A stretch of DNA of 42,634 bases from Bacillota bacterium (GCA_023388435.1 JAEWGG010000029.1:1-42634), one strand, 5' to 3'; shown: positions 25,932-35,359, counted from the first letter of the stretch. A program made the numbers and translations. Notes: a model not told the origin generated them from the sequence alone.

Positions 25932-26192
25932 GGAAACTATCCTATCCAAACCAATTCTAGCGTATTAGCTTCTCTCTAACCATAAATGCAAGGAGCACTT
26001 TGCCTTATTATTCATATCTTACCATTACCAGCATTATTACGCCATTCTGTTCTACCTAACATTAAGCAAGTTTAAAGGGTTCAGCAAATTAGGCAATACA
26101 GCTACCATGTTTCTTTATTAAGGACATACACTTTTTAGATGTCAATGAAAGTTGCTGAAAATCAAGCATCAATAGGCTAATTTTTTACTATT

Positions 26193-26342
26193 TTATGCCT
26201 CAAATTTCTTACTATCTTTGATATAATTAATCATTCTTTCGGGCTCTAAAACTACTCCCCTAATCATGATACTTTTTGTTTTTTGAGACAAACAGATGGC
26301 AACATCATCACATTTTATAAAAAATCCACATAAAATCCACAC
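26193..26342 (-). CDS. Possible small ORF after the Abi gene
   Basis: 49 codons from a GTG 12 nt past the Abi stop. The product has a hydrophobic start and a coding-like tail (SIMIRGVVLEPERMINYIKD). No Shine-Dalgarno is convincing and no family is recognised; it may be the relic of a longer gene. The rest of the 25,950-26,354 gap shows nothing. Confidence 0.25.
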   Translation of the reverse strand: MWILCGFFIKCDDVAICLSQKTKSIMIRGVVLEPERMINYIKDSKKFEA

Positions 26343-26354
26343 TTAATTAAACAT

Positions 26355-27314
26355 TTAATTTCTCATCATTTTTTGAAAGTCTCCATTATCAATCCCCATA
26401 ATTCTTAAAATATCAATAAACACTACAGTTTTAAATTCATTTTGGTATCTTTCAAATATTTTATTCAAGCCTACACTAAATTCTCGAAAATACTTCTTAT
26501 CAAGCAAAACCTTTAGATAAAATATTGCCACTACAATTCTCTTATTATCGTAATTACTGCATTCATAATATTTTGCAATGTTTGCAACTCTTACATTTCC
26601 AAAATTAGAATTATATAATCTTTCATCATGAGCACATTTATTCCTCACCAAATTAATAATTTTTAATGCTGAGCCAAGGTCTTCACTTGAAAATCCGAAC
26701 ATTGACCTTTTATTATATTGTTTCTTGCACTTATCCAAATAATATTTAGCTATAGTGTTTTTGTCAGCATCTAATAAAATATCATATAAATAAGCCAAAT
26801 TACCGATAGTAAGGTAATTTACTAATACCCATAGCGGAACTGCTCCATGTTCTTCTATATAATGTTTGATTGCGCCATTTTTATCAACATTATCATGAAT
26901 CGTTTTGGTCAAAATCGATATTTGTCGCAGGACTTTTTTGGGGTCATCACCAATATAATTTTTTATTTCCAGATATGAGTTTGGCTTCGGGTATTTTTTT
27001 GTAAATTCGTGCGATACTACAGTCTTAAATGAATTTTCAAAAATCAGTATATACTTTAAGAAAAGCATCCTTAATTCTCTATCAAATAGGAATAAGGCTT
27101 TCAATTCATTAAAATGCGCATTGGGTATATATTGTTCTGGAACCACACATTTCCTTGAGGGTGTTTTTTGCAAAAACAAATCTTTATAACCATTTATAAC
27201 ATTATAATAATTTTCTTGCTCTAAAAACCTCTTGGGCTTCCCATCTGTGGGAACGGTAAGCCCTCTATTTCTCAAAATAGTTAATTGCTGATTAAAAGTC
27301 TTATATTCTTTCAT
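26355..27314 (-). CDS. Abi_2 (AbiD/AbiF-type) abortive infection protein
   Basis: 319 residues from ATG 27314, with GGAG 9 nt upstream; the longer frame from 27395 begins inside the promoter and is wrong. It starts KTFNQQLTILRNRGL and has the family elements YYNVINGYKDLF, FDRELRMLFLKYILIFENSFK and, near residue 230, LVRNKCAHDERLYN. The last contains the Rx4H motif of HEPN ribonucleases, so it may cut RNA on phage infection. AT-rich, unlike the neighbours. Transcribed alone from a near-consensus promoter. Confidence 0.88.
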   Translation of the reverse strand: MKEYKTFNQQLTILRNRGLTVPTDGKPKRFLEQENYYNVINGYKDLFLQKTPSRKCVVPEQYIPNAHFNELKALFLFDRELRMLFLKYILIFENSFKTVVSHEFTKKYPKPNSYLEIKNYIGDDPKKVLRQISILTKTIHDNVDKNGAIKHYIEEHGAVPLWVLVNYLTIGNLAYLYDILLDADKNTIAKYYLDKCKKQYNKRSMFGFSSEDLGSALKIINLVRNKCAHDERLYNSNFGNVRVANIAKYYECSNYDNKRIVVAIFYLKVLLDKKYFREFSVGLNKIFERYQNEFKTVVFIDILRIMGIDNGDFQKMMRN

Positions 27315-27376
27315 TCTTGCTCTCCACAAAAAATGGCCAGGGCGTCGTACGCTTCCTGACCTAATCCTATGAGTAG

Positions 27377-27405
27377 ATTGTATATTCCCATGCACTAATT
27401 GTCAA
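27377..27405 (-). promoter_or_regulatory. Near-consensus promoter of the Abi gene
   Basis: Minus strand: TTGACA (27405-27400), exactly 17 nt, TACAAT (27382-27377). Leader of about 55 nt. Confidence 0.85.
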
Positions 27406-27488
27406 GTGCCATTAGACACTTCTTATCCTCACTGTAACTTATACGTTGCAGTTATAGCACAATTTCCCTTTTTCTCTATTTTCACCAG

Positions 27489-27618
27489 TCTAACACCACA
27501 ACCAAAAAGCTACAATCACAAAAGCGGACGCATTTTGTGCTAAGTGTTCTCCAGAAGCTGAAATGCCGTGTTTATCTGGGTTTCGGACGATTCGGAAAGT
27601 ACGGATTTAGGGGGTGGT
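27489..27618 (+). repeat. Direct repeat flanking the OLD+Abi cassette, right copy
   Basis: Matches 24065-24197 in the same orientation. Together with a copy of the same terminator hairpin at 27756-27778 it makes a boundary unit about 290 nt long. The sequence between repeat and terminator (27,619-27,750) is G-rich and holds nothing I can name. Confidence 0.8.
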
Positions 27619-27750
27619 TGTGAAGGCTGCATTCGGGTGTGTCGGGTGGGATGGTGCTATTGTCGTCGGTGGGAATTGGAAAATGGAATGATTTATAGGC
27701 TGGCAGATATGCTGTGCATGATGGGGGGTTGGGCTGGTGCTTGTGGGCAT

Positions 27751-27778
27751 GAAAAAGCCCCTCTGGTGCTGAGGGGCT
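27751..27778 (-). terminator. Intrinsic terminator of the Type III R-M operon
   Basis: AGCCCCTC (27756-27763) with GAGGGGCT (27771-27778), followed on the minus strand by TTTTT; 15 nt beyond the res stop codon. Same hairpin as at 24231-24253. Confidence 0.85.
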
Positions 27779-27793
27779 GGGTGGGGAGGTTTC

Positions 27794-30442
27794 TTAGTTG
27801 GTGATGGGTTGCGATTTGGCTTTCAGGTCATCCCAAGATTCTGCCGTTGCTGTGTCATTTTCATACGCGATGAGATATCCCCATTTTTGTCCTGAAAATT
27901 CCGATGTGGCGACCAGCCGTCTTACAAGTGTTTCAGCAGCTTTGCGCTTCGCCTGCACTCGTGTATCATCACGTCCGCGTTCATCCTTACCTTCGATAAT
28001 CCAGTATCTTCCCTCTTTGTCATAGGCGATAAAGTCTGGGTAGTAGCGATCCTTGGGAGTGTAGTAGATGAAAGCCTTACTGTACATATGGAGCCTTTGC
28101 CACCATACGATACTTGGTGAGGTATTGAGAAGCTTCGCGAGCACGTATTCACCACTGTAAGAATCGAAAGACTCTACCTCAAAAAGGGACTTGAACCAAC
28201 CTCCGTAGTAGCGGTGAACTTTGAATTCCTCACGTGAATCCACTTGCTCGTGGATCTTTTCACCCAAGGGAAGAGTAAACCCGTCTCCAGGCATCTTCTG
28301 TGGGTGGATCTCTGGAACGTGTTTAATAGCTCGAAGTTGTTCTTCAATAAAACGCGAGATCATGGAACCAAGCTCGCGCTGTGCAGAGTCCAGAGATTTA
28401 ACCGTCCAGTGATCGATGGGAGCCATACGCATAAACTGCGGCACGAGATAGTTTTCAACGTACCGCTTCGTTTCTTGTGTCTTAGGGACCGTTGACATGT
28501 TCATGACAAGCCGCAACAACGCTTCACTTGCCTCTTCGTTACGGATATGGATCGAATCCACTTCCGCACTTTCTTGGTCTTGCGTTTTCAGCTTCTTGCC
28601 TAGGGCTGCAACGATAGCCTTGCGATGCAATATATCGCCTGTTGAAGTCACACGTCTTGCTGCTTGTTCAATCTGGCTATTATCGATATCAGCGAGTGTA
28701 AACTGTGGAGTTTGCACCGACATTGTCGTTGCGGGAAATGCGTAGGCCACCTCTTTGAAGCGTTCATTTACCTCGACTGTGACAATGCTCAATTGAGGTA
28801 GGGGATCACTCTCCGTCATAACACGAACACTTACACTAGGTTTATCCTCAGTAAGGGAAAGCGCATCCTCACCGCTCTTTCCTTGATCAGTATCAGAATC
28901 CCCGCCGGCGTGCGCTCCAGGGGAAAGCGCATCCTCGCCGCTCTCTCCTGAATCTGGTATCGTGTAGGAAGCATTGGATGATTCCTCCAATCGATTTAGC
29001 TCATCATTGCCCGTTCCAAGATAGACGTCGCTTGCTTGCGATGTGGCTGGATCTCCAGACGACTCTGGCTGTTGCGAGAGCAAACGCTGAATGGCCTCGT
29101 CTACCTTTTGCTTATTTGTTTCTTTTACAGCTTGTTCCAGTCCAAATTGGGCAAGCACGTTTTCAGCCTCTAAGAGCTCCTGGAAGGATTGGTGAGCGAT
29201 AATATCAAGTTGATCGATCTGCCAAACTCCCGTATATGCACCAAAGGGTAGGCGCAAGCCACGGCCCATAGTCTGCTGCGTCAGCACTTCAGATGCCATC
29301 GCACGTAAAGTGACAATAACTGCGATGTTTTTAACATCCCAGCCCTCTTTAAGTTTATTAACACTCACAACAGCCAGCACAGGGGAATCCGAAGCGTCGA
29401 GATTTTCTAGTAGTCTGAGCGTAAGATCGTCTTCGTGAGCGGAATCGACCTGAAGAACAGCTAGTTCGCTATCAAAATACTCAGGGCTACGCAAAAGGGA
29501 TGTGACCTGAGTTGCATGGTCTACATCCGAGCAAACAACAAACATTACCGCGTTGAGATGTTTCTTCCCACTTGTTTGAGTATATGCGTCATAGTAGTTC
29601 TGCTTGATATTTCGCAGCTGCATCGCATCACGTAATTGTTGCTCTTCTGAGCCTTCCTCTTGTCCATAGCCATTTTTTCGAAAAGCCAGCACGGGCGCTT
29701 TCACATACTTATCTTCAATAGCTCGATACAAAGGGTAGGTATAGATCACCTGATCCGTATTGCTGGCAGAAGCCGTTAATCCAATACAAGCAGCAGGATC
29801 AAGTTCTTTTAACGCAGAGTGAAAGGCCGCGGCGCTGACAGAATATAGATGCGATTCATCAGCGATCACAACAAGATCATCTAAGGACTTGAGATAATCA
29901 AAAAGCACACCTGCATTTTCATCAAAACGACGCGGGCGACGGCGCTGAGCTTCCGATCCACTTCCATGCGTTTCACCCTCAAGCGACTTCGGTGCAATCA
30001 GCTGTTGAATGTTAAAAATAAAGGCCAAAGAGGCATACTCATTTCCCAATAAATATTGCTGTCCTGAATTTTGGCGAGCCACCCATGCAGAATAATCCTG
30101 TGGTGTTACCACATCAGGTGGCAAAGCAGATCCTTCGATATAACGCGATGAGCCCGGAGTAAAATTCTGCACGGTTTTCGCTTGCACAGTCTTTCCAGGA
30201 GTAACGATGACAACATTATTCACACCTTGACGTCGAAGATACTCCACAAAAGCCGCCATCAGATACGTCTTGCCTACACCGGTTGCAAGGTTGAGCACCT
30301 GCATAATTGAGGGATCATAATCACCATCCAAAGTGAAGATGAGCTGACGCAGTGCTTCTTTGTTAGGGGCGCGCAGATCGAAATCAGCGCTGATCGATTC
30401 AAAAAGATCTGAATCAAAAGAAATATTAAGCTTCTTCGACAT
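27794..30442 (-). CDS. res: Type III restriction enzyme, Res subunit (helicase plus endonuclease)
   Basis: 882 residues. Superfamily 2 helicase motifs: Walker A NLATGVGKTYLMAAF (about residue 55), DESH box VVIADESHLY (about 190), motif V KLKEGWDVKNIAVIV, motif VI QQTMGRGLRLPFG. The C-terminal nuclease is of PD-(D/E)xK type: YYPDFIAYDKEG followed by YWIIEGKDERG (about residue 800-820). Between them, near residue 500, an acidic insertion holds a duplicated SGEDALS segment. ATP-dependent translocation and cleavage require Mod. The ATG overlaps the mod stop codon by 1 nt, so the two are co-translated. Confidence 0.93.
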   Translation of the reverse strand: MSKKLNISFDSDLFESISADFDLRAPNKEALRQLIFTLDGDYDPSIMQVLNLATGVGKTYLMAAFVEYLRRQGVNNVVIVTPGKTVQAKTVQNFTPGSSRYIEGSALPPDVVTPQDYSAWVARQNSGQQYLLGNEYASLAFIFNIQQLIAPKSLEGETHGSGSEAQRRRPRRFDENAGVLFDYLKSLDDLVVIADESHLYSVSAAAFHSALKELDPAACIGLTASASNTDQVIYTYPLYRAIEDKYVKAPVLAFRKNGYGQEEGSEEQQLRDAMQLRNIKQNYYDAYTQTSGKKHLNAVMFVVCSDVDHATQVTSLLRSPEYFDSELAVLQVDSAHEDDLTLRLLENLDASDSPVLAVVSVNKLKEGWDVKNIAVIVTLRAMASEVLTQQTMGRGLRLPFGAYTGVWQIDQLDIIAHQSFQELLEAENVLAQFGLEQAVKETNKQKVDEAIQRLLSQQPESSGDPATSQASDVYLGTGNDELNRLEESSNASYTIPDSGESGEDALSPGAHAGGDSDTDQGKSGEDALSLTEDKPSVSVRVMTESDPLPQLSIVTVEVNERFKEVAYAFPATTMSVQTPQFTLADIDNSQIEQAARRVTSTGDILHRKAIVAALGKKLKTQDQESAEVDSIHIRNEEASEALLRLVMNMSTVPKTQETKRYVENYLVPQFMRMAPIDHWTVKSLDSAQRELGSMISRFIEEQLRAIKHVPEIHPQKMPGDGFTLPLGEKIHEQVDSREEFKVHRYYGGWFKSLFEVESFDSYSGEYVLAKLLNTSPSIVWWQRLHMYSKAFIYYTPKDRYYPDFIAYDKEGRYWIIEGKDERGRDDTRVQAKRKAAETLVRRLVATSEFSGQKWGYLIAYENDTATAESWDDLKAKSQPITN

Positions 30443-32445
30443 TACGCATCACCTCCACCATGAAAAGAGAAGATATCATCAGGGATCGCCACTATGCGAG
30501 AGCCTTTAACGGATTTACGCAGATATTCCCGCATGCCGTCTGGTACAACTGTCGCTGCAACCGTGAGGGATTCGCCAGGGCTCAAATGACCCACAAGTGA
30601 GTCAATCATCTCCGTGGAAACTGGACCCTCTATCACCTTAAGGAACATAGTTCCTCGCTTAGCATCAAAAACAGCAGCTTCAGAGACTTGCGTCCGAGCA
30701 AAGCGTAGATTCGCCGCAACGGAAGCGATCAAGTTCTCTCCTGTGGCGTCTGGCGTCAGCATGACACGTTTCAACGTGGGATCGTAATCAAAACAAGTGG
30801 GCGACAAGTGAGCCACCTGAAAGCCTCCACCCCCTCGCCAGTTGATGACCTCTTTGATGCGCTTGGTCTTGGCTGCCGCTTTGAGGGTCTTCACCAGCAG
30901 GTTTTTCTTCGCTTCGGGATCGTCCGCGATGAGTTTGTTGAGCACTGAGGTGAACTTCGCGGCATCATCTGGGCTCACACCTTCGGGGAGCTCCACGCCA
31001 TCGGCTGCCACGCGCTCACCTTCTGTACGCGTAATACCACCGGGATCCTGATTTCGAATCACCTTTTCAAGTCGAGGGCGGGTGAAAGTGTTAAAGGTTG
31101 ATTCTAACAATTCACAGGTAACCCAGCGTCGCCCCATCTTATGCGCCACAGCCGCTGTCGTGCCAGACCCAGCAAAACAGTCGAGAACTATATCTTTAGG
31201 ATTGGTAGCAATATGAATAATACGCTCCAATAACCGCTCGGGCTTGGGAGTGGAAAAGGCCTTGATATCATTGAATAATGCCTTAATTTCAGACTTCGCT
31301 GCACGATTATGCCCAACCTCATTATTGCTCCACCACGTGCGAGCGGGCTGTCCCTCATTAGGAGGGTAGGCCTTGCGCCCGAAACTTTCTTTGGTCACAA
31401 AGAATTCTGGCCAATCTCCAGCCTCAATACGAGCCTGTGCTTGCGCTTTTGCCTCTTCTTTTTTGTTTTCTGGGATGAGAAGGTCATAAACATCTTCTCG
31501 AAGATACTCCCTGCTGAGACCTGATTTAATAGAACGCAAATCAAGGTCAGGTTCCACCCATTCATAAGGGGCGTATTGCCTTAAAGAATCCCAAATCCGA
31601 TCCTGCTTAAAGCACCATTGCCGGCCTCGTGCTGGATAAAAAATTTCACCGGTGAGTGGATGCTCAATGCCATACAGAGCTGTCACCTGCCGGCTACCAG
31701 ATAAATTATGTGGGGCAGAACGATCTGCAGAGAACCACACTCCTCTTTTATCGCCATCGGGATTAGAAAAACGTGCATTATCTGCCGCAGTGCGCTCCAT
31801 ACGGTGTAAATCCACCTGCGCGAGATCCTTGGCATAAACCAAGATAACATCGTGGTCTACAGAAAACCCCTTCACATCGTTCCTACTAGAGTCCGCTTTT
31901 TGCCACACGACTTCAGCACAGAAATTACTTGCACCAAAAACCTCATCCATTAACAGACGCATGCGATGGTTTTCGACATGGTCAAGGTGCACCCAGATCG
32001 AGCCATCCTCGCTTAAAAGCTTCTTCAGGTGCAGAAGGCGATCACGCATCATGGTCAGCCACACCGAATGCTCGAGCGCGTCATCATACGAACTAAAGGC
32101 TTGCTGCGTGTTAAAAGGAGGATCAATATAGACCAGAGCTACCTTGCCAACATATTTTTCTACTAGTTCGGGCACACGGGTAAGCGCTTCGAGAACATCA
32201 CCCGATTCGCCACGGACAAGCAAATTATCTGTTTGTGGTTCAAGATCAGCTCGCTTTGAGTAGCTGAATTGATCACTCTTAGCTGTCTGCTCTCCCTGTA
32301 CATAATTATCATAAATGAGCGTATGCGTTTCACAGTAGCGCGGATCATTGGGTTCAACCCATGTATAGCCATACTGACCTGTTTCAGCAGGAATCAAAGC
32401 TTTATCCTTGTTGTACCACGTCAGCTGAAGGCGCTGCTTAGCCAT
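30442..32445 (-). CDS. mod: Type III DNA methyltransferase, Mod subunit
   Basis: 667 residues; ATG preceded by GGGAGGT. The catalytic motif DPPF lies in VALVYIDPPFNTQQAF (about residue 110), ahead of the AdoMet-binding motif DCFAGSGTTAAVA (about 423). This order is that of beta-class adenine methyltransferases, as in Type III Mod proteins. The region between includes the variable target-recognition part, so the recognition site cannot be read. First gene of the mod-res operon. No simple sequence repeat that would give phase variation is seen in it. Confidence 0.94.
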   Translation of the reverse strand: MAKQRLQLTWYNKDKALIPAETGQYGYTWVEPNDPRYCETHTLIYDNYVQGEQTAKSDQFSYSKRADLEPQTDNLLVRGESGDVLEALTRVPELVEKYVGKVALVYIDPPFNTQQAFSSYDDALEHSVWLTMMRDRLLHLKKLLSEDGSIWVHLDHVENHRMRLLMDEVFGASNFCAEVVWQKADSSRNDVKGFSVDHDVILVYAKDLAQVDLHRMERTAADNARFSNPDGDKRGVWFSADRSAPHNLSGSRQVTALYGIEHPLTGEIFYPARGRQWCFKQDRIWDSLRQYAPYEWVEPDLDLRSIKSGLSREYLREDVYDLLIPENKKEEAKAQAQARIEAGDWPEFFVTKESFGRKAYPPNEGQPARTWWSNNEVGHNRAAKSEIKALFNDIKAFSTPKPERLLERIIHIATNPKDIVLDCFAGSGTTAAVAHKMGRRWVTCELLESTFNTFTRPRLEKVIRNQDPGGITRTEGERVAADGVELPEGVSPDDAAKFTSVLNKLIADDPEAKKNLLVKTLKAAAKTKRIKEVINWRGGGGFQVAHLSPTCFDYDPTLKRVMLTPDATGENLIASVAANLRFARTQVSEAAVFDAKRGTMFLKVIEGPVSTEMIDSLVGHLSPGESLTVAATVVPDGMREYLRKSVKGSRIVAIPDDIFSFHGGGDA

Positions 32446-32577
32446 ATACGCATACCTCCCTTTGATGGAGTGAAACTAAATTACAAATCATCTTTCTCTG
32501 CCCATTGAGTCTAACTGCATCCCTGTTCAGCCAGTCTTCTCCAATAATATGAGCTAGAGGAAGCCGTTTACTATTTC

Positions 32578-32649
32578 AAAATTCTACCATCTCCCCCACT
32601 TTCTATCTATCCCAAACCATGCCGATCATCAGTAATTTTCAGTCTTTCA
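32578..32649 (+). repeat. Direct repeat flanking the GIY-YIG gene, copy 1
   Basis: AAATTCTACCATCTCCCCC...TTTCTATCTATCCCAAACC...CAGTAATTTTCAGT, about 70 nt, recurs at 33953-34023 in the same orientation. The remaining gap 32,650-32,931 shows no gene. Confidence 0.75.
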
Positions 32650-32931
32650 AAGAATTATAAAAGAAGGTAATCTATAATTAGTTAATAAAGAATCAAGCCT
32701 TTAACTCTTAAAAAATATTACCTCTCCACAACGGTTGTTCTCGCCAATTGAGAGGTACGCCCATTAATTGGTCATTTAATCTGCGCATCGATATGAAGCC
32801 ATGGTTTAGACAAACATTTACCTCCTGACATAAGAAGACCGACCCTGACCAACAAACAAATGCCGGCGGATCGGTACTGCTATTTGTATTTTATCGCAAA
32901 TTTCCCAAATTGTTAACACTTGATGTATTTT

Positions 32932-33069
32932 TCATTTTGATCCGCGGATTCCGACTTGAATTTGCAAGTCATTTTCTGTGTACGATATCTCAGCACTTTC
33001 ACTCAAGATCTCTAATATATGTTGTACGATTTCATCCACATGCTTTTCACTACTCCTCAACACTCGCAT
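32932..33069 (-). CDS. Possible small ORF overlapping the GIY-YIG gene end
   Basis: 45 codons from ATG 33069, overlapping the previous gene by 20 nt; the product reads as plausible protein (EKHVDEIVQHILEILSESAE), acidic and helical. GTG at 33039 with GGAG upstream is an alternative start. Too short for any assignment. Confidence 0.35.
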   Translation of the reverse strand: MRVLRSSEKHVDEIVQHILEILSESAEISYTENDLQIQVGIRGSK

Positions 33070-33904
33070 CCAAAATATCTTTCAAGCGTCTCCCCTTAGC
33101 ATCTCGCCACAGTGCGTTCCCACTAAGTGACGCTCCTCCGATAAATGAAGCGGCCGCCGAAGGGCTCGAAAAAAGCAAGTCTTCTTTTAGATAGCCATTT
33201 TTATCCATCTTGTCTGCGTAGGCATGGCGATCTTTAAGCGCACGCTCCGGACAACTTGCTGTTGTTTTCGGATTGAGTACGCTCCCTTTGAGTACAACGA
33301 AGCCTTCGCTCGTTCTCTTGCCACGCCCATGGCCTTTTCCATAGCTCATGCAATAAGTGGGTTCTTTGGCCTCCGCTGCAACAATAAATGGTTCAAACAC
33401 TCTTTTGCCGAGTGCGCCCATTACGATCTTGGCGTAGTCGATGTATTCTTCAAGCTCACTTTCTGTTTCATCCGTAATATTTCCAGGATTAGGCTCATTG
33501 CCGTTTTTGACCACGTAGCGCTTGGCCTCATTTGCCAGATTACAGAAACAGTTTTCCAAATAACTGATCTCAGTCGGCCCCAGAGAATTATTCGTAGAGG
33601 TAAAGACAATCACTTCCGTCCAATAGTCAATCGAGGAGTGCGGTTCCTGGATACGAAAGAGTAAGCCGTGGCCGTTCTTTCTGACACCCGCTTGTCCGAT
33701 GTAAACAGCAGCCTTATCATTTTCATCCGTACCAAAAAGAATATACACGCCACTTTGTTTGAGGATATCCATGTTTTTGCAATCACCTAGCGACGTTCTC
33801 GGAATTTTGTAGGCGATACCCGTCCAATTAGCCATTGTGCACTTAACACGCTCACTGGGTTCTCCGTCCATCAAGTATAGTTTTAAGGTCTTTGCTCTCG
33901 GCAT
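33050..33904 (-). CDS. GIY-YIG nuclease family protein with C-terminal DUF4357
   Basis: 284 residues. The N-terminal nuclease has SGVYILFG (about residue 51) and AAVYIGQAG (about 65), the paired GVY/YIG strands, followed by Arg in LLFRIQEPH and a Glu in TEISYLENCFCN. The C-terminal 80 residues match the DUF4357 pattern: LLFSSPSAAASFIGGASLSG then NALWRDAKGRRLKDIL. This architecture is common near restriction-modification genes. Whether it cleaves DNA in defence is unknown. The cassette is bounded by direct repeats at 32578 and 33953. Confidence 0.88.
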   Translation of the reverse strand: MPRAKTLKLYLMDGEPSERVKCTMANWTGIAYKIPRTSLGDCKNMDILKQSGVYILFGTDENDKAAVYIGQAGVRKNGHGLLFRIQEPHSSIDYWTEVIVFTSTNNSLGPTEISYLENCFCNLANEAKRYVVKNGNEPNPGNITDETESELEEYIDYAKIVMGALGKRVFEPFIVAAEAKEPTYCMSYGKGHGRGKRTSEGFVVLKGSVLNPKTTASCPERALKDRHAYADKMDKNGYLKEDLLFSSPSAAASFIGGASLSGNALWRDAKGRRLKDILDASVEE

Positions 33905-33952
33905 GGTTTTTCCTCGTTAGTTAAAGTTAATTCGATTGGCTATTCACCTCCC

Positions 33953-34023
33953 AAATTCCACCATCTCCCCCTCTTTCTATCTATCCCAAACCCACCTCAG
34001 CACCAGTAATTTTCAGTGTTTCA
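33953..34023 (+). repeat. Direct repeat flanking the GIY-YIG gene, copy 2
   Basis: Second copy of the 32578-32649 repeat, with several substitutions. The gene cassette between the copies is about 1.3 kb. Confidence 0.75.
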
Positions 34024-34091
34024 GGCGATCCCTATCCCTCACGCTTTCTCCACTCCCGCGCTATTTTCTCCCCTCACTTCCCCCTCACCAC

Positions 34092-34439
34092 TCACTTCTT
34101 CCTATAAAACCCACACGCATAGCCATCCACTTCTAGCGGCAGGCTCTCCGCCCAGCTCGGAGCCTTCGACATGATCGCACATACGTCCTCCACACTACCT
34201 ACCACCTCTGGCACTTCCAGCACCTCAAGTGCGCGCCAAAAGTCCGTGATCTTCGGGTTACTCATCCGCCAGCGCATGACGAGTTCTGCCATTTCGTCTT
34301 CCGTCATACCGAGCTTATCTGCACCCATAGCTTTGAGGGCACCAACAGAACCTCCGTATCCGCAGGCAAGATAACAGGCCTTTCCTTTTTGGCGAAGTTC
34401 ACTATTTGCTCCGTGCTTTTCGACTTTGACACCGAACAT
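34092..34439 (-). pseudogene. Fragment of a phage family-A DNA polymerase
   Basis: 115 codons from an ATG at 34439 that is in mid-domain. It contains ELRQKGKACYLACGYGGSVG and ALKAMGADKLGM, the O-helix/finger region of the phage-type Pol A family (RQKGK...LGYGGGVGALKAMGA pattern), followed by AELVMRWRMSNPKI. Both the exonuclease part and the C-terminal catalytic Asp motif (HDE) are missing. GGAGG is present upstream by chance or as a relic. Prophage debris. Confidence 0.8.
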
Positions 34440-34498
34440 TTTCCCTCCTGTTTCAATAAAAAAGAGTGAAAGATTTTACTCTCTCACTCTGCATTTTT

Positions 34499-34527
34499 GC
34501 ACCAAATGTTATATTATTTTTGGTGCA
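34499..34527. repeat. Palindrome at the distal end of the abiE locus
   Basis: GCACCAAAT (34499-34507) is mirrored by a nine-base arm reading TTTTTGGTGC at 34518-34527. The arms repeat those of the abiEi operator at 35981-36008. It abuts the abiEii stop codon (34528). Confidence 0.75.
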
Positions 34528-35359
34528 TTACTTAATTTTGTGAATTTCTTTTTCCAGTTCAAGTACTATATTCATCAGCTCTTCAAAATTCGGATACTCG
34601 CCAATGAACATCTCAGCCATATTTTTATAGTCTTCTTTAATTTCCTTTAGGCGATGCTCATCAGGCATAAGTCTGATTGTTTCAGTTGTGGCGTCTTCGT
34701 ATTTTGCCCATTTCCTCGGATAGAATTTCTGTTTAAATTGAACAACTTTTTCAAGAAGCTTGAAGCTCTTAAAAGTTCTGTCTTTATATGGTGAGTTTGC
34801 TATGCAAACTAAATCATAATAGTGTCTTGCATATCTTTTAGGCATTGCAAACTCTTTCGGTCTATTTGCTTCATGATGAAGGATGGTCGCTTTCTCCCAG
34901 AATGTTCTTTCAGGAAGAACGGTTCTAACTTCTATAAAATCCCCATCAAAGAGCATAGGATATATTTTTTGTATATCAGGCACAATATGAACTGCTTCCG
35001 ATGGTGTCCATGCTGCCAGTGTTCCAATCTCAAGTCTTACTGCCTGCACGACATATGAAGACTTAAATGCTTTCGGATATTCAAACAGAACTGTTTGCGG
35101 ATCGCTTTCATCTATTCTTATATGAAACTCCTCATCAAGCATATCTCTAAAATCACTTTCTAACTGAGGAACAAATTCATTTTTTAGAAAGTCTTCCGTC
35201 TTTTGCTTGGAGTCTTTATTGAATTTTTCTTGCTTTGTGTTGGAGCGTTCTTGCCACGGTTCATCAAAGCTATATCCGATTACTCTCCAATCAAGGACTA
35301 AATCAATATCTTCGGAAAATCTACGAATTAAATTAAAGCATTTTTTTGTATTCAAACAT
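34528..35359 (-). pseudogene. abiEii: AbiEii/AbiGii nucleotidyltransferase toxin, 5' part deleted
   Basis: The family start is present as ATG 35359 (MFEYKKML), 2 nt after the abiEi stop, but stops after eight codons. A different frame then opens directly at KKCFNLIRRFSEDIDLVLD. In intact AbiEii this follows the GGTxLSK nucleotide-binding motif, about 50-60 residues from the N-terminus. So a deletion at an A-run has removed the N-terminus, including the first catalytic motif. The remaining 270 residues are open, with the second motif SEDIDL, and TILHHEANRPKEFAMPKRYARHYYDL (in part) typical of the family. A TTG start at 35355 is conceivable but would make an inactive protein. Confidence 0.8.

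Noticed and set aside
24294..27314. Gabija defence system (GajAB)
   Set aside because: The OLD protein fits GajA, but no UvrD/Rep-type helicase gene is adjacent.
32910..33194. 94-codon plus-strand ORF near the GIY-YIG gene
   Set aside because: Antisense of the GIY-YIG gene end, without a ribosome site; the minus-strand frame is more protein-like.
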